A stretch of 64,000 nt of DNA from Lyophyllum atratum (GCA_014905825.1 JACGCN010000029.1:248001-312000); one strand, 5' to 3'. Positions 1 to 10,608 are shown, counted from the first letter of the stretch. The notes: generated by a model from the sequence alone, not told the origin. A program made the numbers and translations.

Positions 1-1747
1 CTCACCTTCGAGTGTGATTACACCAAGGGCACCACCAGCTCTCCCTGGCGTGCGGCTAATCAGTAAAAGATGCGCACGGCCGGTTTGGCTATAGAAGTAA
101 CATTAGCTCAACAGTCATATCAAATACAAGAGGGACGTACAAATAATCTAAGGCCTGGAAACAGTTAATGGTAGGATGCGCTTCTGGGAGGATAGAGAGC
201 TGGAAGCTGGACACGGGGAGCGCTTTCGAAGGATCGTAGGTCAAAAGCTACGAGAATGATTGGTTGTCAATTCAGAGCAATAAGTATGGAAGCTCACCTT
301 CTTGATAAGCAAAAGACCGATAAAAGCAGTTGGGTTTCCTGCGGCATGAACCGGGAAACGCGAATAACCACTGAGTAGGCTAGAGAGAAGAATAATTAAG
401 CAGAAAGCCTAGCCTCAGCTAGGCGCAACTTACATTGAATCCACCTTGCTGTGATCGAGGATAGTATCTGCGCTCAAGGTGACTGTATCCTAAAAACAGG
501 CCAGTCAACAGCGCGGACTACATATCACGAGGTGATACATACCTTCATAGGTGTCATAATAGTCTCGACTTTTTTCGTGTTGAGTTCCAGGACACCGTTA
601 AGAATGGCGATTTCGTCGTCACGGAGGGGCTCCTCTCCGTGACGATGGAACTGGAGGAACGATTTCAATTCTGCTTTCTTGTAGGTGTGATCCTCTGCTC
701 CGCCAAGAGCCCAGTCAAGAAGTTTTGCGATGGGCCACGCGATAGGTGCTACTTGGACATCAGAAACGCGTTGCTTCAAGGCCCGTAGGAGGAGGCCACT
801 CTCACCAAGAAGCCACATAAGCCCCAGGACTAGTGGTGCACACTTTGCACCAATTGCCAGTCCATAACGAACACATATCGCTTGCGGAATTATTCTGAAA
901 GTTCATGGTATAATGAGAAGAGACTTCGACATGCAATGAAGTACACTCACTCGCTAAAACAAGGAAACACGGAGCATCAAACCCAAATCACATTTCCGCA
1001 GAAAGGAATTCATACCCAAAAATGACTGTTGAACTCATCAGCGGTTTTATTTGCGGAGACACCAGGACCTGACTCGCCGATCGCCGTGGTGGAAATGACT
1101 ACAGCTGCAACACCTCCACCGATCTGCAATGTACGTTCAGCAAGAAGACACCCATGTGGTCAGGGCTAGCGTACAGCACTGTCCAGGAAGATCGGCAAAC
1201 TCTCATTGATGACCTGAAACGTCGAACGTCATTTGATTTGGACAAGTACACCCTGCGCTGAAAGGACTGACCACATTGCACAGAAGTAGGACCTAAGGGA
1301 CGCGTTGGTGGAATGATCGAAACGACGCGACGCTAACTGCTCACCACAAGGATCCAATGACGTCCTTTCCGCATCAGGTTCAATACTGATAGGATCTCAG
1401 CTCACGGCAGACGCGTTAAGGTAGAAACGCCATACCTTTCCTAGCGTTCTCTTTCTCCACCAAGTCCGAAGAAGATGTGGCTAAGACACGAAGATGGAGT
1501 TCGTCAAGTCCCATGAGTCCAAGGGTCAAGCTAGACAAGCGCGACTAAGAGTCAAAACCATATCAGTTGATACAAGGACGTACCCCGCGAAAACACCACC
1601 AGCGAGGACCAATGCTGCGCTGACGGCCAGTTTGTACCAGAATTCAGGTGAGCCTGGTTCAGGTACTTTACGATGAGCCTTAGTAGCTGCCAAAAACGGC
1701 GACGCGAACACCGCTCGTGCCAGGAGCAAGAGCATAGAGTGCCTCAT
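1..1747 (-). CDS. MAM3: CNNM/Mam3-type DUF21 metal transporter, 3' end beyond window
   Basis: Membrane protein of the CNNM/CorC family (DUF21 plus CBS pair), tied to Mg2+/Mn2+ homeostasis at the vacuole or plasma membrane; yeast Mam3 is the named homologue. ATG at 1747 opens a hydrophobic leader. I trace 14 exons: 1747-1584, 1530-1436, 1385-1345, 1292-1272, 1213-1175, 1123-1078, 1025-1016, 953-951, 894-806, 748-543, 489-434, 379-298, 247-141 and 88-6. Joined, they give the DUF21 signatures GVFAGLTLGLMGLDELHLRV, VINESLPIFLDSA, IFGEIIPQ, YGLAIGAKCAPLVLGLMWLL and PIAWPIAKLLDWALG. The CBS region follows (ETIMTPMKDTVTLSADTIL, SGYSRFPVH, NPTAFIGLLLIKK). A 3-nt exon (951-953) supplies the conserved Glu of GEIIPQ. 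The intron 1077-1026 has a GC donor. A donor at positions 5-1 shows that the gene continues off the window. Identity is firm; the precise substrate is not known. Confidence 0.93.
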
Positions 1748-2022
1748 CGTCGAGAAGAGGAGGGACAACGGGGGGGAGTCGAACCCGGACGAGTTGGAGT
1801 AGGTTTTGTGATTGTTCGGTCCGCGGACATTTCAGACTCGGTTACGTAATCGACGTTATTGCTCAGTATTTGCCAAGAGCTTCTGACTTTTTCCAATTTT
1901 ACATGCTACGACTGGGTCGACTGGGACGGCTCCTACGATCGACTTCATATATCGCTCAATATCATACCCCTCCACCTCGCCTAATAATTCCTGGCTACCT
2001 TACCCTCGGCTTAAAAAACAAA

Positions 2023-4055
2023 ATGGCCGATTCTCCCAAAGCTGGACACATTCATACCTTGCCCGAATCCGAGCTCGAATTGCCATTGGGAAAGAAGCCC
2101 AGGCTGGTGGGTAAAAAAGGGCCAAAAAAAGAGAGCAAACGAGCCAGAATGCGCCGAGAGAAGAAGACAGATCTTCCCGAACTTTGCTCCACCGAAGATG
2201 TTCTGTGGCGGGACGTCATCGCAGTCCTCGGACAAGATGTGGTCGATAAAGCTCTAGAAGAGGGGACAGAATTCGACTCTCCGTTCGAATTCCATCAGGA
2301 AGTGGAACTGGAAATCTCGAGTATATGTTCTAGCGGTAAGTGCATCGTTCTTCATTTCTAGTCCCGCATTCGAATGGTGTATCTTTACAAGATACAGTCT
2401 TCCAAATGCCAAGCCATGGACCACGATAGCCCTTATGGATTTTCTGGACTAGTTCGGCATCACATTCTGCCCATGCTAGAATCTATGACTCAAACGTTGC
2501 TCCACAGGTGAAGCCATCGCCCGTTCTGCAGACGATCAGCATCCGTGGACCGTCATCCTTCCGTTCGCGCTACCAGGAGAGAAAGTTCTAGCGCGCATCT
2601 ATCGTAACGCGAGGCTCCACTCCTTTGCCGACCTTTTGAAGATCATCACACCAAACCCAGAACTTCGAGACGACAGTCGCGTGAAATGCCAGTATTTTGG
2701 GTCGTGCGCTGGATGCCAGTACCAGGTGGGTGACAAACCTTTTCCTATTCTCCTCAAAGCTTACCTTTCTTGCCAGATGCTCTCTTACGAGACTCAATTA
2801 GATCTTAAGCGAGATGTCGTGGTCAAGGCCTACAAGAACTTCTCAGGTACGTCGTCCTCATTCTTCGACAGGGGAACTTACTAATTCGCAGCCACACAGA
2901 CCTCCCAGAGACTTCCATACCACCCATCCTCTCGACCATCGGGTCACCCTTGGAGTACGGATACCGCACCAAGTTAACACCTCATTTTGAAGCGCCTCCA
3001 AAGTCTGCCCGCAAGCAAGCTGCTGAAACAGAAGGGAAACCTGATTGGCTTAAAATCGGTTTTAACCGTATAGGAACATCTAGAACCATGGATATAGAGG
3101 TGCGCTTGGTCTTGGGAGGCTAGCAGGCTTCTGCCGGATACTGATGATTGCCCTTTGTGCCAAGGAATGTCCAATTGCTACGCCAGTCATTAATGAGGCT
3201 TATCGCCCAATGCGGGAGAATATCATCAAGTAAGTCTTTAAGTCATGGAAATTTAATTTACTAACAAGGTACTCCAGAAACATCTTTACGTACAAGAAAG
3301 GCGTATCCCTGCTGCTCCGTGATTCTCTAGGACCCACGTCAGACGCAAGTCCTCCGGAAACTGACGATCCTGTCGACGCCCTTTCCGCCTCCCTCGAAAA
3401 GCGCGTTTGCATAACAGACCCAAAGGCCACCGTTCGTGAGAAGGTCGGCGACTGGATCTTTGAATACAACGCCGGATCCTTCTTCCAAAACAACAACTCC
3501 GTCCTCGTCCCCCTAACTACCTACGTCCGCGACGCCATCTTCCCCACTTCCCTCATCACCACAGATTCAGATGCCTCCCAGCCCACACACCTCGTCGACG
3601 CCTACTGCGGCGCCGGCCTCTTCGCCATCACACTCTCCCCGCACTTCCAGACCGTGGCGGGCATCGAGTTGTCGCGCGACTCCATAAAGGCGGCCACGCA
3701 CAACGCACAGCTCAACAACATCCCAAGCGACAAAATCACATTCCGCGCCGGGGATGCCGCCGACATTTTCGCGACCGTCGGGGAGTTCCCACCAGATAGG
3801 AGCGTGCTGCTCATTGATCCGCCGAGGAAGGGATGCGACGATAACTTCATCCGGCAGCTGCTCGACTTCCGGTGCAAGACCGTGGTGTATGTCAGTTGCA
3901 ATGTGCACACCCAGGCGAGGGATGTGGGGAAGATCTTGAAGGCGACGGAGGGTGAGGAGGTGGGAAGGAAGTATGTTTTGGAGAGTATACGTGGGTTCGA
4001 CTTGTTCCCGCAGACGGCGCATGTTGAGTCTGTGGCTGTACTTCGATTGGTGTAG
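2023..4055 (+). CDS. TRM2: tRNA (uracil-5)-methyltransferase Trm2 (TrmA/RlmD family)
   Basis: SAM-dependent enzyme that makes m5U54 in the T loop of tRNA. Exons: 2023-2335, 2508-2725, 2777-2846, 2900-3099, 3165-3229 and 3278-4055. The N-terminus is Lys/Arg rich. Central Cys cluster: CQYFGSCAGCQYQ, the iron-sulfur-like motif of the family. The SAM site is VDAYCGAGLFAI with acidic GIELS; the catalytic part is DPPRKGCD followed by VVYVSCN, whose Cys is the nucleophile. The chosen ATG sits in an A-rich context (AAAACAAAATGG). An in-frame ATG at 1903 would add 40 residues rich in Arg and Leu without acidic residues, resembling a mitochondrial presequence (see findings). The divergent neighbour is the CNNM gene, about 275 bp away from start to start. 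No key residue is missing. Confidence 0.94.
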
Positions 4056-4322
4056 ACACGGCTCTGTGTGTGCGCTCAACTTCATCTGCTTTTTGGATAA
4101 CGCATATTATTCTGCACCTCTACTTGTTGTCTGGATAACATACCCCAGTAAATCACGGTCGAGGCTACAACTCTGGGTTGGCTCCGGGCCAGAAGTCCCT
4201 TTTATTAACAGCTTCTGTTTCCTCAGCTGCCACTTTTCCGTGATTCTCAAACCAAGAAGGGGCCATGGTAATCACAGACGCGCTCGAGCTTCAACTTGGC
4301 GGACTCTAGGGGGGACGTCCAG

Positions 4323-4330
4323 GTATAAAA
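4323..4330 (+). promoter_or_regulatory. TATA box of cerato-platanin gene
   Basis: TATAAAAA lies about 70 bp before the cerato-platanin ATG and is followed by a pyrimidine-rich stretch (CCCCCCCTCCTTTTTTTCTC) that probably holds the transcription start. Such a strong core promoter fits a highly expressed secreted protein. Confidence 0.7.
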
Positions 4331-4393
4331 AGGAGACCTTCCTGGCATTTGACCCCCCCTCCTTTTTTTCTCTAACCCCTCACCACAACCACT

Positions 4394-4834
4394 ATGCAGT
4401 TCATAACAATCGCTCTCTCTGTTGCCCTTGCCCTCGCCTCTTCAGCTCGTGGCGTCACGCTCTCATTCGACAGAGCCTACGACGTCGCCGGAGCCTCCCT
4501 CAACACCGTCTCCTGCTCCGACGGCTCTCATGGCCTCATAACCCGCGGTTTCACCACCTTCGGCTCTTTGCCCGGGTTCCCTTTCATCGGGGGCGCAGTG
4601 AACGTCGAAGGCTATAACTCGGTCAACTGTGGTAGTTGCTACCAGCTCACCTACGCGAACGTGACGTCGGGGACCACGAAGAGCATTAATATTCTCGCTA
4701 TTGACGTGTCTAAGCCGGGGTATAATATTGCGTTGGCTGCGATGGAGGCGCTTGTGGGCCCGCGTGCTTCTTTCATCGGAAGGGTTGACGTGCAAGCGAC
4801 TCAGGTTGCTTCGTCGGTTTGCGGTTTGCATTGA
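4394..4834 (+). CDS. cerato-platanin family secreted protein
   Basis: Small secreted Cys-rich protein of the cerato-platanin (SnodProt) family: expansin-like double-psi beta-barrel proteins that bind chitin oligomers, loosen cellulose, act at hyphal walls and elicit plant defence. One exon of 146 codons. Signal peptide is about residues 1-20 (MQFITIALSVALALASSARG). The mature N-terminus VTLSFDRAYD and motif SLNTVSCSDGSHGLITRG are diagnostic, as are NCGSCYQLTY and the late IGRVDVQA. Four Cys are in the usual places (SCSD, NCGSC, VCGLH), enough for the two expected disulfides. Length is normal for the family. A clear TATA box lies upstream. The stand-alone gene has no paralogue in the window. 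Confidence 0.95.
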   Translation: MQFITIALSVALALASSARGVTLSFDRAYDVAGASLNTVSCSDGSHGLITRGFTTFGSLPGFPFIGGAVNVEGYNSVNCGSCYQLTYANVTSGTTKSINILAIDVSKPGYNIALAAMEALVGPRASFIGRVDVQATQVASSVCGLH

Positions 4835-5575
4835 GCGGCAGGTGGGTCTTCGCCTGTGAAGTGTTCACCCTATTTGCTTGCTTACTGGGTCCTCGTTTGC
4901 AGTCAGGCTGGGTTTCGAGTCATATGGTGGACACTCATTCCTTTACAAAAAAGACTCCTAAATCCCGTTCAGTATGCGTCATATATAAATTGTTGTCCTA
5001 TCAAGTCGTATCAGCTGTCCAATGTATCAGTACTCCTAGTTCTTTTTCTTTGTGCATAACTTAAGCCCAGATTGAGGTCGTGGTGGCAAGCACTCTGGGA
5101 GTCATTGAATGACCTCTCCTTCGAGACGCGGCACGCTGCCCACTGCAGACCGACCATTTTGAATTCTCGATTTCGCTCTTCAAGTTATATGGCGTCAGCC
5201 ACACTTACAAGGAAAAGGCGCGCCCACCTGTGAATAAGATAAGTCGTTAGCCAGATAATAAATGGGTTATGCAATAACCTACCCAGCAGGAAGGACAGCG
5301 GTCTGCATCGGGCCTGAATCTAAACGTGTCCTTCAGCTTTAGTCCATAATGTACGGATAGAGCGTGTTTGATACAGCCATCGGGTATATCCACGCCGTTG
5401 ACAGGAGTGAACTGTTCATGACAGGGTAGACGTCAAGACTCCGGGAGTCACGATTCCTCAGTCAGACGCAGCGCGTCATCATTTCCTTGCATTCCTCCAT
5501 GCAGATATCATGCTTCGCAACAATATTAGTCTAAAATCTATAGTCCATGCCAATAAGTAACATTCCAATAATACG
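4835..5575. other. convergent intergenic region
   Basis: About 740 bp between the ends of the cerato-platanin (+) and ALG2 (-) genes. It should contain both 3' UTRs. I see no ORF with family features, no tRNA and no clear repeat. Confidence 0.6.
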
Positions 5576-7302
5576 TCACCCAGTTTTGGCTGGAAGAACC
5601 AACGGGCCAACCAAGTACGCCACCAAAAACCCGAAAAACATCAACCACGCATTCAACCCAAAGCGGGACACATCGCCCATCCCAACAGCCTCATATAGCG
5701 CCTCCTCCAGCCCGCTCGCCATAGCGTCCATGCCAAACAACGCCCGTGCCCTAGCCTTAGCTCTACTTGACAGAGCGTCCTGCTCTGCTTTGCTCATCGA
5801 CACGATCTCGAGCAGCGCGTCAGCCCACGCGTCCACGTCAGGCTTTCGGAGCCAGCCCGTCCTATCTTCAGGAGGACCGTCAAGGACGCTCTCGGTCGGT
5901 CCTCCGCTGTCACATGCTAACACGGGGACACCGCACATCATCGCTTCCACAGGCACGATCCCGAAGTGTTCGTTCGCAGGGGTATACAGCAGGGCGAGGG
6001 TCGAGGGGTTGGAAAGGAGAGCCGTCCGCTGGGAGGTTGTGAAGTTCAGGAGAATGAGGACATCGGGGTTGTCGGGGGTCATGTCTAGTGGTGGAATTTT
6101 GACGGGGGTGTTGGAGGAAGAGGGGGTGATGACGTTGTATGTGAGGGATAGGGATGTAATAAGGTCGATGAGGCCGTACAGCGTAAGCATGTTGTCCTCA
6201 AGACGCGGATCATAGCCCCCTAGGAGGAGTGGTCGTCAGTCTTGGTAATTGCCCGGGGTTGGTGTTGGTCTTACCTGCCAGAACAAGGCGCAATCGCTTG
6301 ATATCTGCGGGAGAGGTCTGCTTAGCTTTTAGGGCAGCGAATGATTTGACGGCAAGGGCCACATTCTTCTTTTCCTCGAAACGATTCAGCGAGATGAGGG
6401 TCGGGTCGTGTCTGCATTAACACTCGTCAGAACTAAAGCTTGACGCGTTAGCGAGGACGACTGACGAAGTGACTGCGACGTTGTCCGGGTCGTTACTGTC
6501 CACAGTCGCCTCATATGCCGCGATGTTGATTCCTGGGTATACCACGCGTGGCGTCCGCCTAATAGACTTGAGATGCGACCTGGTAACACGAGCACTGAAC
6601 TTGGAATTTGCAAGGATAACATCTGCTTGTCCTGTGGGAAACATGAGACGTGTCACCACCAGAGATCATAACTCCACGTACGCGTCGTCGTCTCCTCCAG
6701 CCAATCCATAGGGTATCGATACAGCCGCTTCATTGACCCCATCCGCCTCTTCGCTTTCGTGCCTTCCACAAACGCTCCATTCGCCAGCAATTTGTCGGGA
6801 AAGTGGCAATAGAAGACGATCCGAGTGTTCGTCATCGACCGAAGGAATGGGATACATGTCGACAGTTGGTCTACGAAGTATACATCGTACTTTGGCGCAG
6901 AAGGTCGTAAGAGATGGGTTGTGAGGTGTAGTTGCCTTGCGTGCGCGAAGAAGATGTGGAATTTGCCCTTGATTGCCCGGGGGAACGGTGGGATGATATG
7001 GTGGACACGAAGGCTTCCTGTCGACGACATCTTCCATTATTCACGTATTCAAATAACGATAGAGAGCACACACCGTCTTTCGTTTCTTCGAAGCAGTGGT
7101 TCGGGTCGTGGTGGGATGTGTAAATGTCCACCGAATGACCACGCGCTTGAAGACCGAGTGCGGCGTCAACAATCAGACGTTCAGCACCACCTAATGGGCA
7201 ATGCTACCATTGAGTATAGAGATGCTAAGACAAAGTAGGCTAAGCACCAATGCCAAGGTCTGGATGGATGAACGCAACTCGCAACGGTCGAGCCGATGAC
7301 AT
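5576..7302 (-). CDS. ALG2: alpha-1,3/1,6-mannosyltransferase Alg2
   Basis: GT4 enzyme on the cytosolic face of the ER that adds the second and third mannose to the dolichol-linked oligosaccharide for N-glycosylation. ATG at 7302; first exons 7302-7248 and 7190-7074. Joining exons gives [20 protein letters not shown] (nucleotide-sugar fold start), then DVYFVDQLSTCIPFLR, VFYCHFPDKLLA, ANSKFSARV, VVYPGIN, LNRFEEKKN, LAGGYDPR and the GT4 E-x7-E motif NEHFGIVPVEAMMCGVPVLA. A C-terminal hydrophobic segment (WLMFFGFLVAYLVGPLVL) anchors the protein, as expected for Alg2. Length (roughly 470 residues by my model) is typical. Other-frame ORFs here are shadows. Identity is secure; exact ends of middle exons are approximate. 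Confidence 0.94.
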
Positions 7303-7494
7303 GGGAGGCAAGAGTAAAGATGGACACTAGCGGCCCGATGACCCGTTCACTCAACTCTCCACTTCAATTCAAAATTACCATAAACATTATACATAACTCA
7401 GAGCTTGAATTCATAACCTCGTTGCATGGGGAAAGATAGTACAAAATCGGCGTTGGTGCTGCTTCTGGTACAGCATTCTAGATCACCTTAGCCC

Positions 7495-8221
7495 TTACCT
7501 AAATCTCACTATATCCGCCTCTGCCATCATGATCTTAGCCAATACGCCTTGAATATCATCAAGCAAGTATTCTGCCGTCCCGTCGGGGAGGTCACCAACG
7601 CTAAGAAGGTTCCGTACGACGTCTCTCTGACGGTTCACACTGTAGCCCGGGATGGTGCCTCTCCGGAGCTGACGTTGTGCCATGACCAAGTAGCAGTACG
7701 CCCTCGTAAGGGGTGTATCTAAACCCGGTGGTGGATCCATGCGAGCTCCGCGAAAAATGGCTCGGCTGAAATAGAACAGTGAGCGTAACTTGCCGTTTAT
7801 TTGGCGAGGAAGACTAGTAAGCAAGGCGAGGTCAGGCAGGACGAATGGGGGGAGACTGAGCACAGCGCACCTTTGTGTCTTCGATGGACCTACACTAAAG
7901 GCAATACATACCAGGCGCGTAACCATGGCGCGGAAGGTTGATGATACAGACACAAGATCAATAATCCGGGGCCAGAAGGACATCAGAAGTATGGGGCCGA
8001 AGGTGTCGAGGTTTGTAAACCATGAGGTGACCATGAAGGAGAGCGATTCGTGGATATGCCTACCCAACTCCAAGCCGATTATCTTCTCCAGCAGCTCGAG
8101 CGGAACTGCGGGCACGTCGGGAAAGTCGTCAGTGCAGCTATAGAAGAAGATGAGCTTAGATATGTCACGGTGGAGGAAGACATGCCTACCTTGATAGCGT
8201 GTAGCTGGACGCCATAGACAT
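7495..8221 (-). CDS. F-box-like hypothetical protein
   Basis: Two exons, 8221-8190 and 8137-7495, join in frame (AG|C) to give MSMASSYTLSSCTDD then VPAVPLELLEKIIGLELG. This short P-x-E-L-L-x-x-I-I pattern resembles the start of an F-box, the Skp1-binding helix of SCF ubiquitin ligases. The rest (PRIIDLVSVSSTFRAMVTRL and onward) has no domain I recognise. A further intron beginning GTATGT at about 7910 is possible and would remove some 45 nt inside the reading frame. Many basidiomycetes carry large families of such F-box-like genes. No catalytic features. Existence of the gene is likely, function a guess from a short motif. Confidence 0.6.
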
Positions 8222-8642
8222 GGTTTGTACGTAGGTATCGGCTATTAGTGTTGACGTTAATGACAATGAACAATCGCACGCACAGAGAAAAGAAAGGCTT
8301 TGCACTTTGAGCTATCAAGGTGTAATTTCAAGTTGCTAGCAGTAATTTCAGGGATTGCCTACCGCCTAGTAATGCAAAATGAGTTAGTGGAAAGTCGCTG
8401 GAGATGCTCGATAGTCGGGACATACAGATGTCCAAGAAGATGGTGGTTATGGTGCAAGTCGAGCTCAAGACGGGCGGTTGAGTCAGAGGCCTTGACAGCC
8501 CTGAGCGTAGAGGTCCCGAAATCAAGAACTCGGGATCCGGACCGGTCGTGTGTCACTCTTCGAGCGACCACCGTCTGTTTTCAACCTGAACATCCCTGCG
8601 AGTTTTCTATACATCTCGACATCAATCAACAATCGTTTCACC
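8222..8642. promoter_or_regulatory. divergent promoter region, F-box-like gene / DOPA-dioxygenase gene
   Basis: 421 bp between two start codons on opposite strands. I see no strong TATA. The ATG on the right has a good context (TTTCACCATGT). Short reading frames here show no family features and probably are UTR. Confidence 0.5.
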
Positions 8643-9820
8643 ATGTTCTCCCAATTCACTGAAGTCTCCTCAAAATCCGTCTCAGAGGCATCGCGAGCCC
8701 CTTCGACCCAAGCCAACAGCATCATAGAGACACCCTCAGGACAAGGATCTACATCGGCATCAACATCAGGATATGTCGCAAGTGCCTCCGCATCCGCCTT
8801 CCCTTCTTCCAGTGCCTCAGGAGCGGGATACGCACCAAGCTATGCGGGATTACCCTCCCAGACGCGTCCAAGTGGCACAACTCAGCCACCAACGGATCTG
8901 GAGACAGTTCTCAAAGATGAGATAAAGTGCGTGTCGTAGGGTGCTTGCAATCGAGTCGTGCTAAAAAGATGCTGGGATGTTCAGGGAATGGCATTTCCGT
9001 ACGTCTATTCTTTCATCCAGCCCCGGCCCAGACTCAATCATCTGAAATATGCTTTAGACATCTATTTCCATCAAAGAAACGCGTCCTCACATCATGCTGC
9101 GCTCGAACTACGCGATGCTGTGCTGCGATTACGTCGCGATGGCGCGTTTGTAGCAGTCCCGCTCTTCCGCGTTAACACAGAGCCCATCGGTCCACATCCC
9201 GTAGGTTAGTGGATAAATATCGCTGCGGAGAGGGATGCTGTTTGACGTGATGCTCGGCTGGATCAGGATCTTATGAGATTTGGGTGCCTTCTGAGACGTT
9301 TTCTTCGGTGTTCTCTTATCTTTGTATGAATCGGGGTGACCTGAGGTGAGTTTCCCCATCGTCCCTAGAATGACATTTACTGATCAGCTTGTAGCATTCT
9401 GGTCCACCCTCTTACTCGACATCAGGTACGTGTGAAATCAATCTCCTGTCTGTAGGCCGCACGCTGACCAAATCTTCACAGAGAGCGTGCGTTGCAGTGC
9501 CTCTTTCGCACATTCCACTTTTAACCGTTGTTGAATAGTGATCATTCGATTCGCAATGCATGGATCGGGCCTTCCTTCCCACTCGATCTCGATACCCTGC
9601 CTCTCAGAAGCGAGGACCTCCCTCTCCAATACCCCAGCCTCAGTAAGCCACCTGTACACACCGAATTTTGACCGTCGACTTAACATCTGTTATTAAAGAA
9701 CTAGGATACTCCTCGACAACGCCGCCATTCTCTCCGGAGGATCGGCGCAAACTCGGAGCTAACATCGAACACATTCTCAAGAATGAGAAGGAGGCGGCTA
9801 GGGCGCCCCCCAGAGCGTGA
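8643..9820 (+). CDS. DOPA 4,5-dioxygenase-like protein with Ser/Ala-rich N-terminus
   Basis: Family of extradiol ring-cleaving DOPA 4,5-dioxygenases (Amanita DodA, betalain/muscaflavin chemistry); most fungal members have unknown substrates. Eight exons: 8643-8926, 8985-8998, 9058-9204, 9267-9345, 9395-9425, 9482-9486, 9539-9642 and 9699-9820, giving 261 residues with consistent phase throughout. Residues 1-94 are low-complexity Ser/Ala/Thr. The domain follows: EWHFHIYFHQ (metal-binding His pair), ALELRDAVLRL, EPIGPHPVGSYEIWVP, FSYLCMNRGDLSILVHPLT and DHSIRNAWIGPSFPLDLDTLP. Exons of 14 nt and 5 nt are needed to keep EWHFH and the HPLT-to-DH linker. The N-terminal extension is longer than usual for the family and is the least certain part. 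Confidence 0.85.
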
Positions 9821-10072
9821 ACCTGATCAGGTGTTGTGGATTTATCAGAAGCGCAGCTCCCTTAGGTTTGGTTAGGCATGTAACACCAATGTATCTGCTA
9901 TGCTTTCTATCTTCTAGTACTAGGGTCAAATGCACTTTATCTCTTGTGTACCACCTGCCGCCGCTTCTCAGAAACTGATTGACGCCATACGACTCCATAA
10001 ACCTTCCGAGACGTGTGGTATTAGATCCTGCCTCTGAGACCTTATAATTATTAAAACTTGTCATTATAACAA

Positions 10073-10155
10073 CCGACCTTAGCTCAGCTGGAAGAGCGCA
10101 AGACTGTAATGGATACCTCATCTTGATGTCGCCTGTTCGAGCCAGGCAGGTCGGA
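10073..10155 (+). tRNA. tRNA-Tyr (GTA) with 10-nt intron
   Basis: Acceptor arms CCGACCT / AGGTCGG pair over 7 bp. The A-box-like D arm is TTAGCTCAGCTGGAAGAG. Anticodon stem CAAGA/TCTTG brackets loop CTGTAA...A with anticodon GTA at 10106-10108; a 10-nt intron (10110-10119) lies after the base 3' of the anticodon. T arm is GCCTG-TTCGAGC-CAGGC. Eukaryotic tRNA-Tyr nearly always has an intron here. Confidence 0.92.
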
Positions 10156-10364
10156 TGCATGGAGAATCGTAGCATCTATTTTTTGAATAATATGACTGGC
10201 GATAAATATGTTTTTTGAGAAGTTCATATGCCGGACTACTTCTCGCATATCTCTGTTTCAATGGAGCCCAGGTAATGGAGGACAAGCGGAAGTTATTCGT
10301 GTCTACTCCTCCTCCTACTCCTCCTCCTTATGAGTTATGAGCATATTGTGAAAGTAAAAGCACT

Positions 10365-10448
10365 GCCGCGTTGGCGTAGTGGTAGCGCGTCTCACTTGTA
10401 CTCTCCGAGTTCATGAGAAGGTCATTCGTTCAATCCGGGTACGCGGCA
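10365..10448 (+). tRNA. tRNA-Thr (TGT) with 12-nt intron
   Basis: Acceptor GCCGCGT pairs with ACGCGGC, followed by discriminator A. D arm TTGGCGTAGTGGTAGCGC is typical of tRNA-Thr. Anticodon stem TCTCA/TGAGA holds loop CTTGTA with anticodon TGT at 10397-10399; a 12-nt intron (10401-10412) follows the next base. The T arm is GTCATTCGTTCAATCCGGGT, with only partial pairing, so slight decay is possible. Confidence 0.82.
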
Positions 10449-10608
10449 TGGAGTCCATTCCACATACAATTTTTTGCTTGGACATGTGCAAACAAGACCA
10501 CGTTCCTGTCCCTGACTCGACTCGACTCGAACCTTCCAAGCTGCATCTCCGTAGTCTCTAAGTACCACCAGCTTCACGCTGCATTTTTCGCTAGCTGATC
10601 CTTGGAAT

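Noticed and set aside
9798..10175. 125-codon minus-strand frame across the tRNA-Tyr gene
   Set aside because: No family pattern; it runs through a structurally convincing tRNA and the end of the DOPA-dioxygenase gene.
10301..10328. CTCCTC repeat between the tRNA genes
   Set aside because: Simple microsatellite without further structure.
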